Assembly: GCA_017519885.1 (NCBI GenBank)
Contig: JAFWRO010000057.1
Location: forward strand, 1-64,000
Origin: Liminaster sp017519885
GTDB taxonomy: Bacteria; Bacteroidota; Bacteroidia; Bacteroidales; UBA3663
Direction: 5' to 3'
Length of the DNA stretch: 64,000 nt
A program made the position numbers and the translations under genes. A model generated the notes under the pieces. That model did no database searches. It saw only the letters and a list, made by a program, of their open reading frames with translations, and was not told the origin of the DNA. Below, in pieces: positions 24,862 through 34,023 of the stretch; positions within the stretch are counted from its first letter, which is position 1; each line of letters begins with the position of its first letter.

Positions 24862-26345
24862 TGAAACGATTTGCACTCTTGGCCATCTGCGCGATGGCGG
24901 TACTGGCAGGTTGCCAGCAGAAAGGGAAGTCCGAAGGACAGACTTCAGGTACAGTTGCCACCGATAGCCTCTGTGAAGTGACCGACACCGTCCCCAAGCC
25001 GATATTCCTCATCAAGCGGATGTCCTTTTTTGAGATGAACTATTGGACAGACGTAGAGGAACCCTCGAAAGAGCAGCTTGATGAAGAGTATTACAAGGAA
25101 TGCTACGCGTCGTGGAGCCAACAGGAGGCTTTCCGTCGTCGTGCCAGGCAATATACCCACCTGATCTCGGGCGATTCGGATGTCCCCATCGCATTCTTCG
25201 ATGAGGTGCTGAAGGATCCCGACGGCAATACGCCCAGCATCGGGCAGCTGCATGGACGCGAAGAGATCCCTTCGCTGTGCGCACGCTACAAGCTGGTCAA
25301 CCCCAGTGACGAGAATGACGAGGCGTTGGGCATCGTTGCCGTCACCGACAGTTACCTGAAGACGCGACGTCGGCTCACAGTCAAAATCGGACCGATTAAC
25401 GATGAGAGTCTGCTGCCTTTGCCTGACTCCATCGTGACCAGGCTCGAGCAGCGCTATGGCATGAAGGCATCGCGTTCCTACTGGATGAACACTATCGACG
25501 ATCGTTATATCCAGGGATGCCTGCAGTTTGAAGGCGAATACAAGGACGCACCGAAGACCGAATCGTACAAGCGTAGCCTTGCCCTGGAAGTGATTGTCGA
25601 TGGCAGCGAGATCTATGCGTGCGAGGTGTTGGGCTATTACGAATCGGAAACTTCATTCGGCTGGAATGTCGATGACGAAGGCGAATACATTCCCAATTGC
25701 ATCGAATGCGCCTTCGAAGGCCCCAATGGCCTGGAGCTTTGCTATACCCGCTCGGCGGTTGAGAGCTTCACGGTAGGCATGGCCTATGTGCGGGACGGGA
25801 AATATGTGCTGGATCAGTTCGACATGTACCAGTACATGATCGACGAGGAGATTCCCGTCTGGAAGGCCGACTTCGCCAAGATGAAGGAACTGTATCGGGA
25901 CGCTGCAGCCAAGGAAGACAAGGATGTCGAACTGACCAAATGGGCCCACTGCTACATTGACTCGAGCAACGAATGGATCTGGTTGCGCGACAGCCTCGAC
26001 CAGCGTGGGGCCTTCTTCATCCGCAAGGACGGGCAGTTCCGGCTTGTGGCCCTTGAGACACCGCAGCTCAAGCCCAAGGAGATGAACCGTAACTACAATG
26101 TGTACTACTTGTGCCTTTCCAGCCCTGAAGACGGAATGACCGTTCGCACACAGGTCTTCGCCTTCAAGGATGGCGAGCAGATCGAGGAGTTTTCGGCCCT
26201 GAAGGTCAATGGCATCTTTACCGAATGCCGGATGAACGGCAAGACGATCAGTCCTGCAGAAGGCAAGGCGTATCTCGACAAACTTCCCGAACAGGGGGAC
26301 ATCACCGCCTATTTCAGCAACATCGAGGGAGGAGACTACTTCTAA
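24858..26345 (+). CDS. Lipoprotein of unknown function (third of coupled trio)
   Basis: A 495-residue lipoprotein with a clear lipobox (VLAGCQQ, Cys near 19). No family was recognised. Notable segments are YWTDVEEPSKEQLDEEYYKECYASW and LDQRGAFFIRKDGQFRLVALETPQLK. It overlaps the preceding gene by ATGA at 24858 and is followed by a strong stem-loop, so it closes the operon. Strict coupling of three exported proteins suggests a fixed ratio, perhaps a complex, but nothing in the sequence gives a function. Confidence 0.6.
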   Translation: MMKRFALLAICAMAVLAGCQQKGKSEGQTSGTVATDSLCEVTDTVPKPIFLIKRMSFFEMNYWTDVEEPSKEQLDEEYYKECYASWSQQEAFRRRARQYTHLISGDSDVPIAFFDEVLKDPDGNTPSIGQLHGREEIPSLCARYKLVNPSDENDEALGIVAVTDSYLKTRRRLTVKIGPINDESLLPLPDSIVTRLEQRYGMKASRSYWMNTIDDRYIQGCLQFEGEYKDAPKTESYKRSLALEVIVDGSEIYACEVLGYYESETSFGWNVDDEGEYIPNCIECAFEGPNGLELCYTRSAVESFTVGMAYVRDGKYVLDQFDMYQYMIDEEIPVWKADFAKMKELYRDAAAKEDKDVELTKWAHCYIDSSNEWIWLRDSLDQRGAFFIRKDGQFRLVALETPQLKPKEMNRNYNVYYLCLSSPEDGMTVRTQVFAFKDGEQIEEFSALKVNGIFTECRMNGKTISPAEGKAYLDKLPEQGDITAYFSNIEGGDYF

Positions 26346-26373
26346 CGCCTTTTTCTGACAAAAATCATTGACG

Positions 26374-26417
26374 GACGCGACAGATCCAGCAGGGTCTTGT
26401 CGCGTCTGTCGTCTTTT
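26374..26417 (+). terminator. Terminator of the coupled lipoprotein operon
   Basis: GACGCGACA (26374-26382) pairs perfectly with TGTCGCGTC (26398-26406), followed by TGTCGTCTTTTGG. Confidence 0.7.
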
Positions 26418-26460
26418 GGGCATCCTGTCGCTATAGATCACATAGAAAGTGATAAGAATG

Positions 26461-26492
26461 TTTGGAGCACTCACAAAAAGCCCGTACCTTTG
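26461..26492 (+). promoter_or_regulatory. Consensus promoter of a small gene
   Basis: TTTG (26461-26464), 20 nt, TACCTTTG (26485-26492): a perfect match. The leader to the 41-codon frame would be about 75 nt. Confidence 0.75.
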
Positions 26493-26572
26493 CAGCGTCA
26501 AAACCGAACAAGCATAGCTTGGCGAGGCAATGACACAACAACATCGTTTAACAATCAAAACAAAAAGATAAG

Positions 26573-26698
26573 ATGATTCGCATGTATTCGCTGATTTGCG
26601 GGCTGACCTTTCTGAGAGCCCAGACGCAGATGACCCCATGGAAAGAAGAGGTTCGCAGGGTAAAGAATGAGCAGCAGGATGTACCGCTAAAGCGGTAA
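26573..26698 (+). CDS. Putative 41-residue small protein
   Basis: The frame begins MIRMYSLICGLTFLRAQTQM and ends DVPLKR; it is A-rich before the ATG (AACAAAAAGATAAG), as in genuine Bacteroidetes starts. It has its own perfect promoter 80 nt upstream and lies before a second promoter for the next gene. The N-terminal hydrophobic stretch is short and the C-terminal half is highly charged. Alternatives are a leader peptide or the decayed start of an exported protein (LTFLRAQ looks like a signal-peptide end). No homologue was recognised. Confidence 0.4.
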   Translation: MIRMYSLICGLTFLRAQTQMTPWKEEVRRVKNEQQDVPLKR

Positions 26699-26786
26699 TT
26701 CAAATGGACGAAATGGCAAATAAGTTGTTCGAAAATGACCGTATGACGTTTTTTCTTCGAATATTGTAAAAAAAATGAATAAATTA

Positions 26787-26818
26787 TTTGGCGACAACTG
26801 AAAATTTCCTTACCTTTG
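26787..26818 (+). promoter_or_regulatory. Promoter of the outer-membrane barrel gene
   Basis: TTTG (26787-26790), 20 nt, TACCTTTG (26811-26818), perfect. Transcription start near 26825 excludes the in-frame start at 26828 as the likely ATG; the gene starts at 26894. Confidence 0.75.
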
Positions 26819-26893
26819 CAGTGATTTATGCCCAAAAATCAGAACATTAGGCGGGCAGATTCAAGCTTCGCAAGAAATCATAAAAATAAAACA

Positions 26894-27613
26894 ATGAAAA
26901 AGATTATACTTCTAGCCACAATGATGGTGGCAACACTTACAGCCAGTGCACAATATGATGCTGGTACCTGGTCGCTCAATTTGCGCTATGGATTCTCAGG
27001 TGCAGCTTTCACCAATACTCCCGACATCGAGATTGCGTCAGCCCTTGGCTCACATTCTCCCATCGTTCTTCCTACGGGTTCTCTGAAATCTTCGGCTACA
27101 GGTGGTCAAACCGTAGGTCTGGAACTCGAAAAGCAGCTGTCGAGCAAGTTCAGTCTCTCCTGTGGCATCGATTGGCTTTGGGCCGGTACCGGCTGGGAGG
27201 ACCACAAGTGGAATACCAACAATATCGACTACAAGCTCGATGATGTTTCGATCAAGCTCCATTATCTGGCTGCTCCTATTACTGCCAACTTCTACGTATG
27301 GCGCGGCCTGGCACTCCATGCCGGTGTGCAGTTCGCCTACCTTACCGCCGCAAAAATGGAGGGCGAGGTGACCTTCGACAACGATGGTGACTACACCTTC
27401 AGCATGAGCCGAAGCTGCAAGTCCGACTTCAACAAGTTCGACTTCTCCATCCCCGTCGGCATCAGCTACGAATGGAAAAACCATCTCTACCTCGACTCGC
27501 GCTTCAACATCGGCGTGACCAACGTCAACAAGGAAAAGACCATCGAAGATAAGGATATGCAGAACGTCACCCTCCAGGTTACCCTGGGTTACAAGATTAA
27601 CCTCAGCGACTAA
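26894..27613 (+). CDS. Outer-membrane beta-barrel protein
   Basis: A 239-residue exported protein with signal peptide MKKIILLATMMVATLTASAQ and alternating hydrophobic strands typical of small eight-stranded barrels (OMP_b-brl/PorT-like). Examples are WSLNLRYGFSGAAF, GLELEKQLSSKFSLSCGIDWLW, FSIPVGISYEWKNHLYLDSRFNIGVTNV and VTLQVTLGYKIN at the C terminus. The barrel would sit in the outer membrane. The specific role is unknown. The start was chosen at the ATG followed by the signal peptide, 70 nt after the promoter. It stands alone and precedes large surface-protein genes. Confidence 0.8.
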   Translation: MKKIILLATMMVATLTASAQYDAGTWSLNLRYGFSGAAFTNTPDIEIASALGSHSPIVLPTGSLKSSATGGQTVGLELEKQLSSKFSLSCGIDWLWAGTGWEDHKWNTNNIDYKLDDVSIKLHYLAAPITANFYVWRGLALHAGVQFAYLTAAKMEGEVTFDNDGDYTFSMSRSCKSDFNKFDFSIPVGISYEWKNHLYLDSRFNIGVTNVNKEKTIEDKDMQNVTLQVTLGYKINLSD

Positions 27614-27794
27614 TTTGCGAGCGACGTACAAGCGACAAACAACTCCTTTGTACTAACCTTAGCCATAAAATGCAAACGCGAAGCAAGTATAGCAGATTCG
27701 CCAATCTCCTCCTGCTCGAATAGGGCAGGGGGACTTTGGCGTTATTGAAGGATGCGGTTCCGCAAGCGGAAAATTCTAGTCAAATAATACGAGC
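27614..27794. other. Short intergenic region with hairpin
   Basis: Contains a perfect TTCCGC-AA-GCGGAA hairpin (27758-27771) about 23 nt before the next ATG, and a GGCAGGGGGACTTT fragment resembling the end of the dispersed repeat copy at 19290-19320. No consensus promoter was found. Confidence 0.45.
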
Positions 27795-30700
27795 ATGAAC
27801 GTAAGAACAATCTTTTCATCACTTATCCTGCTGTTCACGTTTGCCCTGGCGGCGTGGGCACAGGATGAGACTATCGACCTCAGCAACCAGGGTTTCACCA
27901 ATGGCCAGTTGGTGGAAGAAGTTTCAGGCACAGGATGCAAGGTGGAGTTTGCTCGCGGAGCAAACGACCGCGGAGTCCTGCCAAGGTATTACGACAATGG
28001 TACGGCTGTACGCGTCTATTTCGGCAATACCATGACCGTGACGGCCAACGAGGCTGACGCGAAAATCGTCCAAATCAATCTCATCTTCGGTTCGGGAGAC
28101 GGTCGCAATGACATCCAGGTCGGTGATGTCGGCACCTATGCCGAAGGAGTCTGGGAAGGTAATGCCAATTCGGTCACCTTCTCAGTTGGAGGAAAAAATG
28201 GGCACCGCCGCATCAAAAAGCTCGAGATTACCTACAAGGGCCCTGTCGATGCGCCCGTCATCAGTGGCGAAAAGTCTTTCCAGAACTCCACCTACGTCCA
28301 GATTTCTGCTCAGACAGGTGCCGCCATCTATTATACTACAGACGGTAGTAACCCTACCGAGGAGAGCACAAAATATATCAACCGCTTCTCCATCAATACG
28401 ACTACGGTCGTAAAAGCCATCGCCGTGATGAACAACTTCAGGAGTGCGGTGACCACTACGAACTTTGTGAAGGATGTCGGACTTTGGAGCGGATCGGGCA
28501 CCAAGAACGATCCTTTCATTATCGACAACACCGCGAAGCTCGACCAGCTCGCCTCGCGTGTCAATGCTGGCGAAACCTACGCCGGTGCCTATTTCAAGGT
28601 GACAGACGACATCAGCTATAGCCATAGCTCTCCCTGGGATGAAGCTACGAGCACCGAAAGCAATTTCGACATCATTGGCGTAAATGGCCAACAATTCTCT
28701 GGCGTCTTCGACGGTGGGGGTCACACCATCAGTGGCATTCGTTATTACAATCCCAACAAATATTTTGTTGGTCTTTTTGGTACGCTGGTGTCAGCTACTA
28801 TCAGGAATCTGACGTTGGCCGATACGCGCATTACTGCCGATGACCGTTCGGGTTGCATCGCTGGTAATACCATGGGTGGAGTCATCGAGAATTGTCATGT
28901 GCTGGCCGATGTCTGCCTGCATGATAAGGGTAGCGGCTGTGACCACGGCGGCATCGTAGGTTATAATTATAGTACAGTCAGCGGATGTACAAGTGCCGCT
29001 ACCCTAAGTATCGATAACGATAAAGTAGGTGGCCCCTATGGCAGCATCGTTGGAAGAAATCAAGGGCCAATCAGCAACTGCCTCTCACTCGAAGCCAAGC
29101 TGCCCGACGCTGCTCATATTTCCAATTGGCAGCAAAAACCTCTTGGCGCCATGGTGGGAGCGAACCAGCAGCAGGTGTCGGGTTCCCTCTATTATAACTG
29201 TTCTTTTGGCGATGCTCCAGCCACCATGGGTATTGGCAATTTTTCGAGCGCTAACTTAGGCAGCGGAGCCCTTCCCGCCCATGCCGTTACTTTCGATTGC
29301 GAAAGGCTGGCTGTCCTCTTCGATGGCGTCGAACCCGACCCCGATGTGGTGGAGGTCTACGATGGAGGCTTGGCTTACAAGGGCAAGTTCTATGCTGCCG
29401 AGAACAAGGCGGTGACTTTCTCGCTGATGGCACCCGAAGGCTTTGAGGTCAAGGAAGTGACGGCCTCCAGTGGCACAGTTGTCGAAAACGCAGACGGCAG
29501 CTATACGCTGACTATGCCAGCCGAGGATGTGGCCATCACGGCAAGTCTTGGAGCCTCGGGCACCGTTATCCTCCAGGATGGAGCCGACAACACCGCTGTC
29601 CTCACGACCTACGATGGCGTGACAGCCGATGTCACCCTTCAGGGCCGCACGCTCTGGAAGGATGGCTGCTGGAACACCCTCTGCCTGCCGTTCGCAATCG
29701 ACGACTTCACGGGCACTCCGCTCGAAGGAGCAACGGTCAAGATGCTCGAAACATCGTCTTTCGCCCATGGAACCCTGACGCTCAACTTCACCAAGGATGA
29801 AGAGAATCTGACCAGCATTGAAGCCGGTGTGCCCTACATCGTGAAGTGGACGAGTGGCAATTCCATCATCGACCCCACCTTCGAGAACGTGACCATCAGC
29901 AACACGTCGAGGCCCGTCACCACCGACGAAGTGTCGTTCGCCGGCCTCTATTCGCCCCTCACGGTGGGAGAGGAGAAGCCCGTAACCTACGCGGTGGCCG
30001 AACTCGTCGGCACGACTCTGACCTTCAAGATGACCAACGTGGCACCCGACGGAGTGACATCGTGGGATGCTGAAGATACGCAGTCATCACCTGGTTGGAA
30101 CCCTGCTTCAGGCCCAAAAACTATCAAGAAGGTTGTCTTCGACCCCTCTTTTGCCAACGCACGCCCGAAGAGTTGTGCCAGCTGGTTCTCTAATTCGAGC
30201 GTGAGCGACATCACGGGCATGGAGAACTTCAATACATCCGAGGTGACGAGCATGTTCAATATGTTTAGTCATTGTTATTACCTTGGTTCGGTCGATGTGT
30301 CCCATTTCGACACTCGTAAGGTTACGAACATGGCACAGATGTTCGGCGGTCCAGCATGCAGGGAGCTCGACCTTTCGTCGTTCGATACGTCGAATGTCGA
30401 AAACATGACCGAGATGTTCGGTGGAAGTCGTCCTCTGGTGACTATCAAGGTAAGCGATGGATGGTCACTCGAAAAGGTGACAGCCTCGGCTTCTATGTTT
30501 CGTGATTGTGAAAATCTCGTCGGTGGTGCAGGTACCGCTTTTGACGGAAGTCACGTTGATGCAGAGTATGCCCGCATCGACGGCGGCACCAGCAATCCCG
30601 GTTACTTCACTCAGGGGACGAAGCCGTCCTATGAGCCGATCGGCGAAGAGGAAGACTACAGCGACCGCACGGTGCTCTATCTCGGTTCCGGCGACAAGCT

Positions 30701-30983
30701 CTACTATCCCACCGAAGCCGTCACCATCGGCGCTTTCCGTGCCTATTTCAAGCTGCAGGGCGACCTGACGGCGGGCGATCCTGCTGACGTGGCTGCAGAT
30801 GGCATCAAGGCCTTCGTGCTCAACTTCGGCGACGAGGAGACGGGCATCCGCGAAATTAACCTTTCAAACCCCTCACCCCCCTCGACCTCCTCCTGGTACA
30901 CCCTCGATGGCCGCCGACTCAACGGCAAACCCTCGCAGCGAGGTATATATATATTTAAAGGTATAAAGACCATGATTCAATAG
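27795..30983 (+). CDS. Large exported GLUG/DUF285 surface protein
   Basis: A 1062-residue secreted protein. Read in order: signal peptide (1-22); a beta domain (about 24-150); a chitobiase C-terminal-like domain (about 154-220; AAIYYTTDGSNPT); and a GLUG-type repeat region (about 285-480), with FDGGGHTISGIRYYN and GGIVGYNYSTVSGCTS. Then come an EEVTASSGTVVENADGSYTLTMPAEDVAI-like divergent repeat, a module with GRTLWKDGCWNTLCLPFA (about 615), DUF285/BspA-type repeats (about 780-890; VDVSHFDTRKVTNMAQMF, LDLSSFDTSNVENMTEMF), and a tail WYTLDGRRLNGKPSQRGIYI. Such proteins are surface adhesins or scaffold proteins; the exact ligand is unknown. The next gene shares the WNTLCLPF module and tail. Confidence 0.85.
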   Translation: MNVRTIFSSLILLFTFALAAWAQDETIDLSNQGFTNGQLVEEVSGTGCKVEFARGANDRGVLPRYYDNGTAVRVYFGNTMTVTANEADAKIVQINLIFGSGDGRNDIQVGDVGTYAEGVWEGNANSVTFSVGGKNGHRRIKKLEITYKGPVDAPVISGEKSFQNSTYVQISAQTGAAIYYTTDGSNPTEESTKYINRFSINTTTVVKAIAVMNNFRSAVTTTNFVKDVGLWSGSGTKNDPFIIDNTAKLDQLASRVNAGETYAGAYFKVTDDISYSHSSPWDEATSTESNFDIIGVNGQQFSGVFDGGGHTISGIRYYNPNKYFVGLFGTLVSATIRNLTLADTRITADDRSGCIAGNTMGGVIENCHVLADVCLHDKGSGCDHGGIVGYNYSTVSGCTSAATLSIDNDKVGGPYGSIVGRNQGPISNCLSLEAKLPDAAHISNWQQKPLGAMVGANQQQVSGSLYYNCSFGDAPATMGIGNFSSANLGSGALPAHAVTFDCERLAVLFDGVEPDPDVVEVYDGGLAYKGKFYAAENKAVTFSLMAPEGFEVKEVTASSGTVVENADGSYTLTMPAEDVAITASLGASGTVILQDGADNTAVLTTYDGVTADVTLQGRTLWKDGCWNTLCLPFAIDDFTGTPLEGATVKMLETSSFAHGTLTLNFTKDEENLTSIEAGVPYIVKWTSGNSIIDPTFENVTISNTSRPVTTDEVSFAGLYSPLTVGEEKPVTYAVAELVGTTLTFKMTNVAPDGVTSWDAEDTQSSPGWNPASGPKTIKKVVFDPSFANARPKSCASWFSNSSVSDITGMENFNTSEVTSMFNMFSHCYYLGSVDVSHFDTRKVTNMAQMFGGPACRELDLSSFDTSNVENMTEMFGGSRPLVTIKVSDGWSLEKVTASASMFRDCENLVGGAGTAFDGSHVDAEYARIDGGTSNPGYFTQGTKPSYEPIGEEEDYSDRTVLYLGSGDKLYYPTEAVTIGAFRAYFKLQGDLTAGDPADVAADGIKAFVLNFGDEETGIREINLSNPSPPSTSSWYTLDGRRLNGKPSQRGIYIFKGIKTMIQ

Positions 30984-30987
30984 ACGG

Positions 30988-31026
30988 GATGTCTGTCAGG
31001 ACCTGCACACGGCCCTGGCAGACATC
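30988..31026 (+). terminator. Stem-loop after the GLUG/DUF285 gene
   Basis: GATGTCTGTCAGG (30988-31000) and CCTGGCAGACATC (31014-31026) pair with one mismatch. There is no strong T-run, so it may be a weak terminator or an mRNA-end stabiliser. Confidence 0.5.
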
Positions 31027-31099
31027 GCACGTTATTCGTTAACCAAGATCATTTACCCACGACTATTATTCTTTTTCACAATATAAAAACACATCTAAA

Positions 31100-33973
31100 A
31101 TGAAACCCAAAAACACAATTTGTCTGTTGGCACTTGCTTGTGCATTTGCTACAGGCGCGAGAGCAGAAAACGAAGACGACTACAATCTTCCACCCTCCAA
31201 AGAGGAAGCTGACAGGAGAATTTCTGCCAGAGAGCAAATGACCAGCGCCCCGACCATCTACATCTGGATGCTCGACGCTGAAGTGGAGTATGACGAGAAT
31301 AATCAACCCGTCAAGCCGAAGGAGTACAAGAACACCACGGGTGACAAGAACGATAACTATTATCTGGTCAAGCTGAAGAATGGTTCGTCGTACGACACTC
31401 AGATTAGCAACAACATCATCGCCGCTGACCCCAATTGTACCAACAATGTAGCCTTGCGTCCCAACTATGGTCGATGGGAAACAAAGACCGACGAGTATCG
31501 CCTGGCACGCATCAAGGTGGTGGACGCAGCGGGCAGCATCAAGAGTCGCGACGAACTGACCACCATTCGTGGCCGTGGCAACTCCACATGGTCAAGTGAC
31601 AAGAAGGCCTATCGCCTGAAGTTCCCGAGCAAGACAAAGTTCCTCGCCAAGGAAGACGGCACCAACGAATATGCCGATGCCAAGAACTGGACGTTGATGG
31701 CCAATGTTGCCGACAAGACGATGATGCGCAATGCCCTGGCTCGTCAGATCGCTTTGCGCATCGAATCGAAGACGGGCATCAAGGCCCTGCCTTTCTATCC
31801 CGCCTACAAGTTCGTCGATGTGGTGCTGAACAACGAATATATCGGTACCTATCAGATTTCCGACCATGTGCAGATTCAGACAGGACGTATCGAAATTGAT
31901 GAGGATAACGGCTGGTTTGTCGAAGGTGTTTCGACCGAAACAAAGTTCATCGAGGACCCTCACATCAATTTCGACGGTATCGGAGATACAGGATTCACCC
32001 TCAACGTCAAGAACCCCGAGGATGACTTCTACACCGACGATGTCGCAGCCGCTATCCGCAGCTACTTCACCACTATCCTCAACTTCCGAAATGCGCCCTA
32101 CGACTTCTCGGAGGCCACAGGTTTGTTCAAGTATGTCGATATAGAGTCGGCTGTCGCCTATTTCATCGGTAACGAGGTGAGCGGCAACTTCGACGGCTTG
32201 ATCAGCAACTATGCCTACCGCGACATCAACCCCGGCGACAAGCTGAAACTGGGCCCGCTCTGGGATTTCGATATCGCTTTCGGAAACTTCTGGGGTGGCA
32301 CCGGTTTGGTCAATCACTTCATTTTTGAGGAAGGAAAGGCCACCTACAACCCATTGCCCATGCTCTGCAAGTCCCTCGTGGAGAACAGCCCCGAATTTGT
32401 CAAGCTCCTCAACGAACGCTGGGACGCGGTGTATAGCGATCAACCCGGCAATTGGCCCTATGACAATGGCCTGACTAACCATTTGCATTTTCGAATCATC
32501 GATTTCAATAACGAGATGACCCCATCGCGTCTCCTTAACTATACCCCTAAGGAGAATGGCGGCGCCGGTTGGAAGACGACCGAAGACAATTTAGGTTGGG
32601 TCGGAGGCACTTTCAACACCTATGACGAAGCGGTATCCGCCCTTGAAAACTTCATCGTCGACCACAACCACTGGCTCAACACCGCCATCCACCAGCTGAA
32701 GGAGAACATGATGGCGTCCGACTACACGCACGATGCCACCTCCACCGCAACCAGCCTCGGCGATCATGACGGCAAGATCTGCAAGACTACGGTCATCAAT
32801 CGCACCTTCACGCCCGGCGAATGGAACACCATCTGCCTGCCCTTCTCGCTGACGAAGGATGAGCTGCAGGCCAAGTTCGGCGACGATGTTGTCCTGATGG
32901 AGTACAAGTCCATCGCCAACAACCAGATGCTGTTTGCCGAAGTCGCCGACAAGCGTCTCGCGGCTGGCGTCCCCTACCTCATCAAACCCTCGAAGGTCGA
33001 GGCGCTGGTGTTTGACGAAGTGGCCCTCTCTTGCCCCAATCCTGCCACCGTCAGCTATGCCGACAATACCGCATTCGCCTTCAAAGGCACCTATTTCAAG
33101 TCCAGCATCGCCGCCAATGGCACCACGATGCTGCTCGATGCCGACAACGAGCAGTTCAAGGCCAACTCTTCCGTGAGTAGCCTCGACGGTTGCAGCGCCT
33201 ACATCGTCTGCCCCGCTGGCACAACGACGATGCCGCTCTTCTCGGCCGTCTCGTTGCCCGACGGACAAGACAACACGGCTCTGCTTGCCGACCTCAACGG
33301 CAAGACCATCGACCTTGTCCTCGAAGGCCGCACGTTCTACCACGACGGCTCGTGGAACACGCTGTGCCTGCCGTTCGCACTCGACAGCTTCGAGGGAACG
33401 CCGCTCGAAGGCGCTACGGTGATGAAGTTTGAAAAGAAACAGACTTCGTTTGCCGGTTCCACACTTACCATCGGCTTCTCCGAATCGAACAAGATCAACG
33501 CCGGCAAGCCCTATCTGGTGAAGTGGACCGACGGAGCCGGCGAGGTGAAGGATCCTACCTTCAGGAACGTAACCGTCAGCACCACCGAACCAGGCTCGTA
33601 CGAGGCCACCGATGTGCACATGCTCGGCACCTTCTCACCTGTCACTCTGCAGGCCGGCGACACCAAGAAGCTCTATCTGGGCGATGGCAACAAGCTCTAC
33701 TACCCAAGTGCCGACGTCACCGTGAACGCATGCCGCGCCTACTTCGAGCTGCAGGGTGAGCTTACTGCAGGCGATGTCGACTCGCCGGACCTCGTCCGCT
33801 CCTGCCTGCTGAACTTCGACGGCCAGGAGACGGCCATCAGCGAAATCTACTCCGTCACCAAGGCTTCGGCGGGGGACAACGCATGGTACACCCTCGACGG
33901 TCGTCGACTGAGCAGCGAGCCCACGGCACCCGGCATCTACATCAACCGTGGTCGGAAGATTATCATCAAGTAA
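31100..33973 (+). CDS. CotH-kinase-like secreted protein with repeated WNTLCLPF modules
   Basis: A 957-residue exported protein. After the signal peptide (1-22) comes a CotH-like kinase domain (about 135-500). Its marks are TTIRGRGNSTW (154-164), KKAYRLKF, NWTLMANVADKTMMRNALA (197-215), VDVVLNNEYIGTYQISDHVQI and LGPLWDFDIAFGN (about 390-402), which carry the family's nucleotide and metal residues. CotH proteins are atypical protein kinases of spore coats, but similar domains are common in exported Bacteroidetes proteins with unknown targets. Two modules around residue 570 (GEWNTICLPFSL) and 745 (GSWNTLCLPFAL) resemble the module in the preceding gene. The C-terminal tail is WYTLDGRRLSSEPTAPGIYI. 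Confidence 0.85.
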   Translation: MKPKNTICLLALACAFATGARAENEDDYNLPPSKEEADRRISAREQMTSAPTIYIWMLDAEVEYDENNQPVKPKEYKNTTGDKNDNYYLVKLKNGSSYDTQISNNIIAADPNCTNNVALRPNYGRWETKTDEYRLARIKVVDAAGSIKSRDELTTIRGRGNSTWSSDKKAYRLKFPSKTKFLAKEDGTNEYADAKNWTLMANVADKTMMRNALARQIALRIESKTGIKALPFYPAYKFVDVVLNNEYIGTYQISDHVQIQTGRIEIDEDNGWFVEGVSTETKFIEDPHINFDGIGDTGFTLNVKNPEDDFYTDDVAAAIRSYFTTILNFRNAPYDFSEATGLFKYVDIESAVAYFIGNEVSGNFDGLISNYAYRDINPGDKLKLGPLWDFDIAFGNFWGGTGLVNHFIFEEGKATYNPLPMLCKSLVENSPEFVKLLNERWDAVYSDQPGNWPYDNGLTNHLHFRIIDFNNEMTPSRLLNYTPKENGGAGWKTTEDNLGWVGGTFNTYDEAVSALENFIVDHNHWLNTAIHQLKENMMASDYTHDATSTATSLGDHDGKICKTTVINRTFTPGEWNTICLPFSLTKDELQAKFGDDVVLMEYKSIANNQMLFAEVADKRLAAGVPYLIKPSKVEALVFDEVALSCPNPATVSYADNTAFAFKGTYFKSSIAANGTTMLLDADNEQFKANSSVSSLDGCSAYIVCPAGTTTMPLFSAVSLPDGQDNTALLADLNGKTIDLVLEGRTFYHDGSWNTLCLPFALDSFEGTPLEGATVMKFEKKQTSFAGSTLTIGFSESNKINAGKPYLVKWTDGAGEVKDPTFRNVTVSTTEPGSYEATDVHMLGTFSPVTLQAGDTKKLYLGDGNKLYYPSADVTVNACRAYFELQGELTAGDVDSPDLVRSCLLNFDGQETAISEIYSVTKASAGDNAWYTLDGRRLSSEPTAPGIYINRGRKIIIK

Positions 33974-34023
33974 CTGAACTTCAACACGAATTATCGCGAA
34001 TTATCATTAATTATTTAACCACT

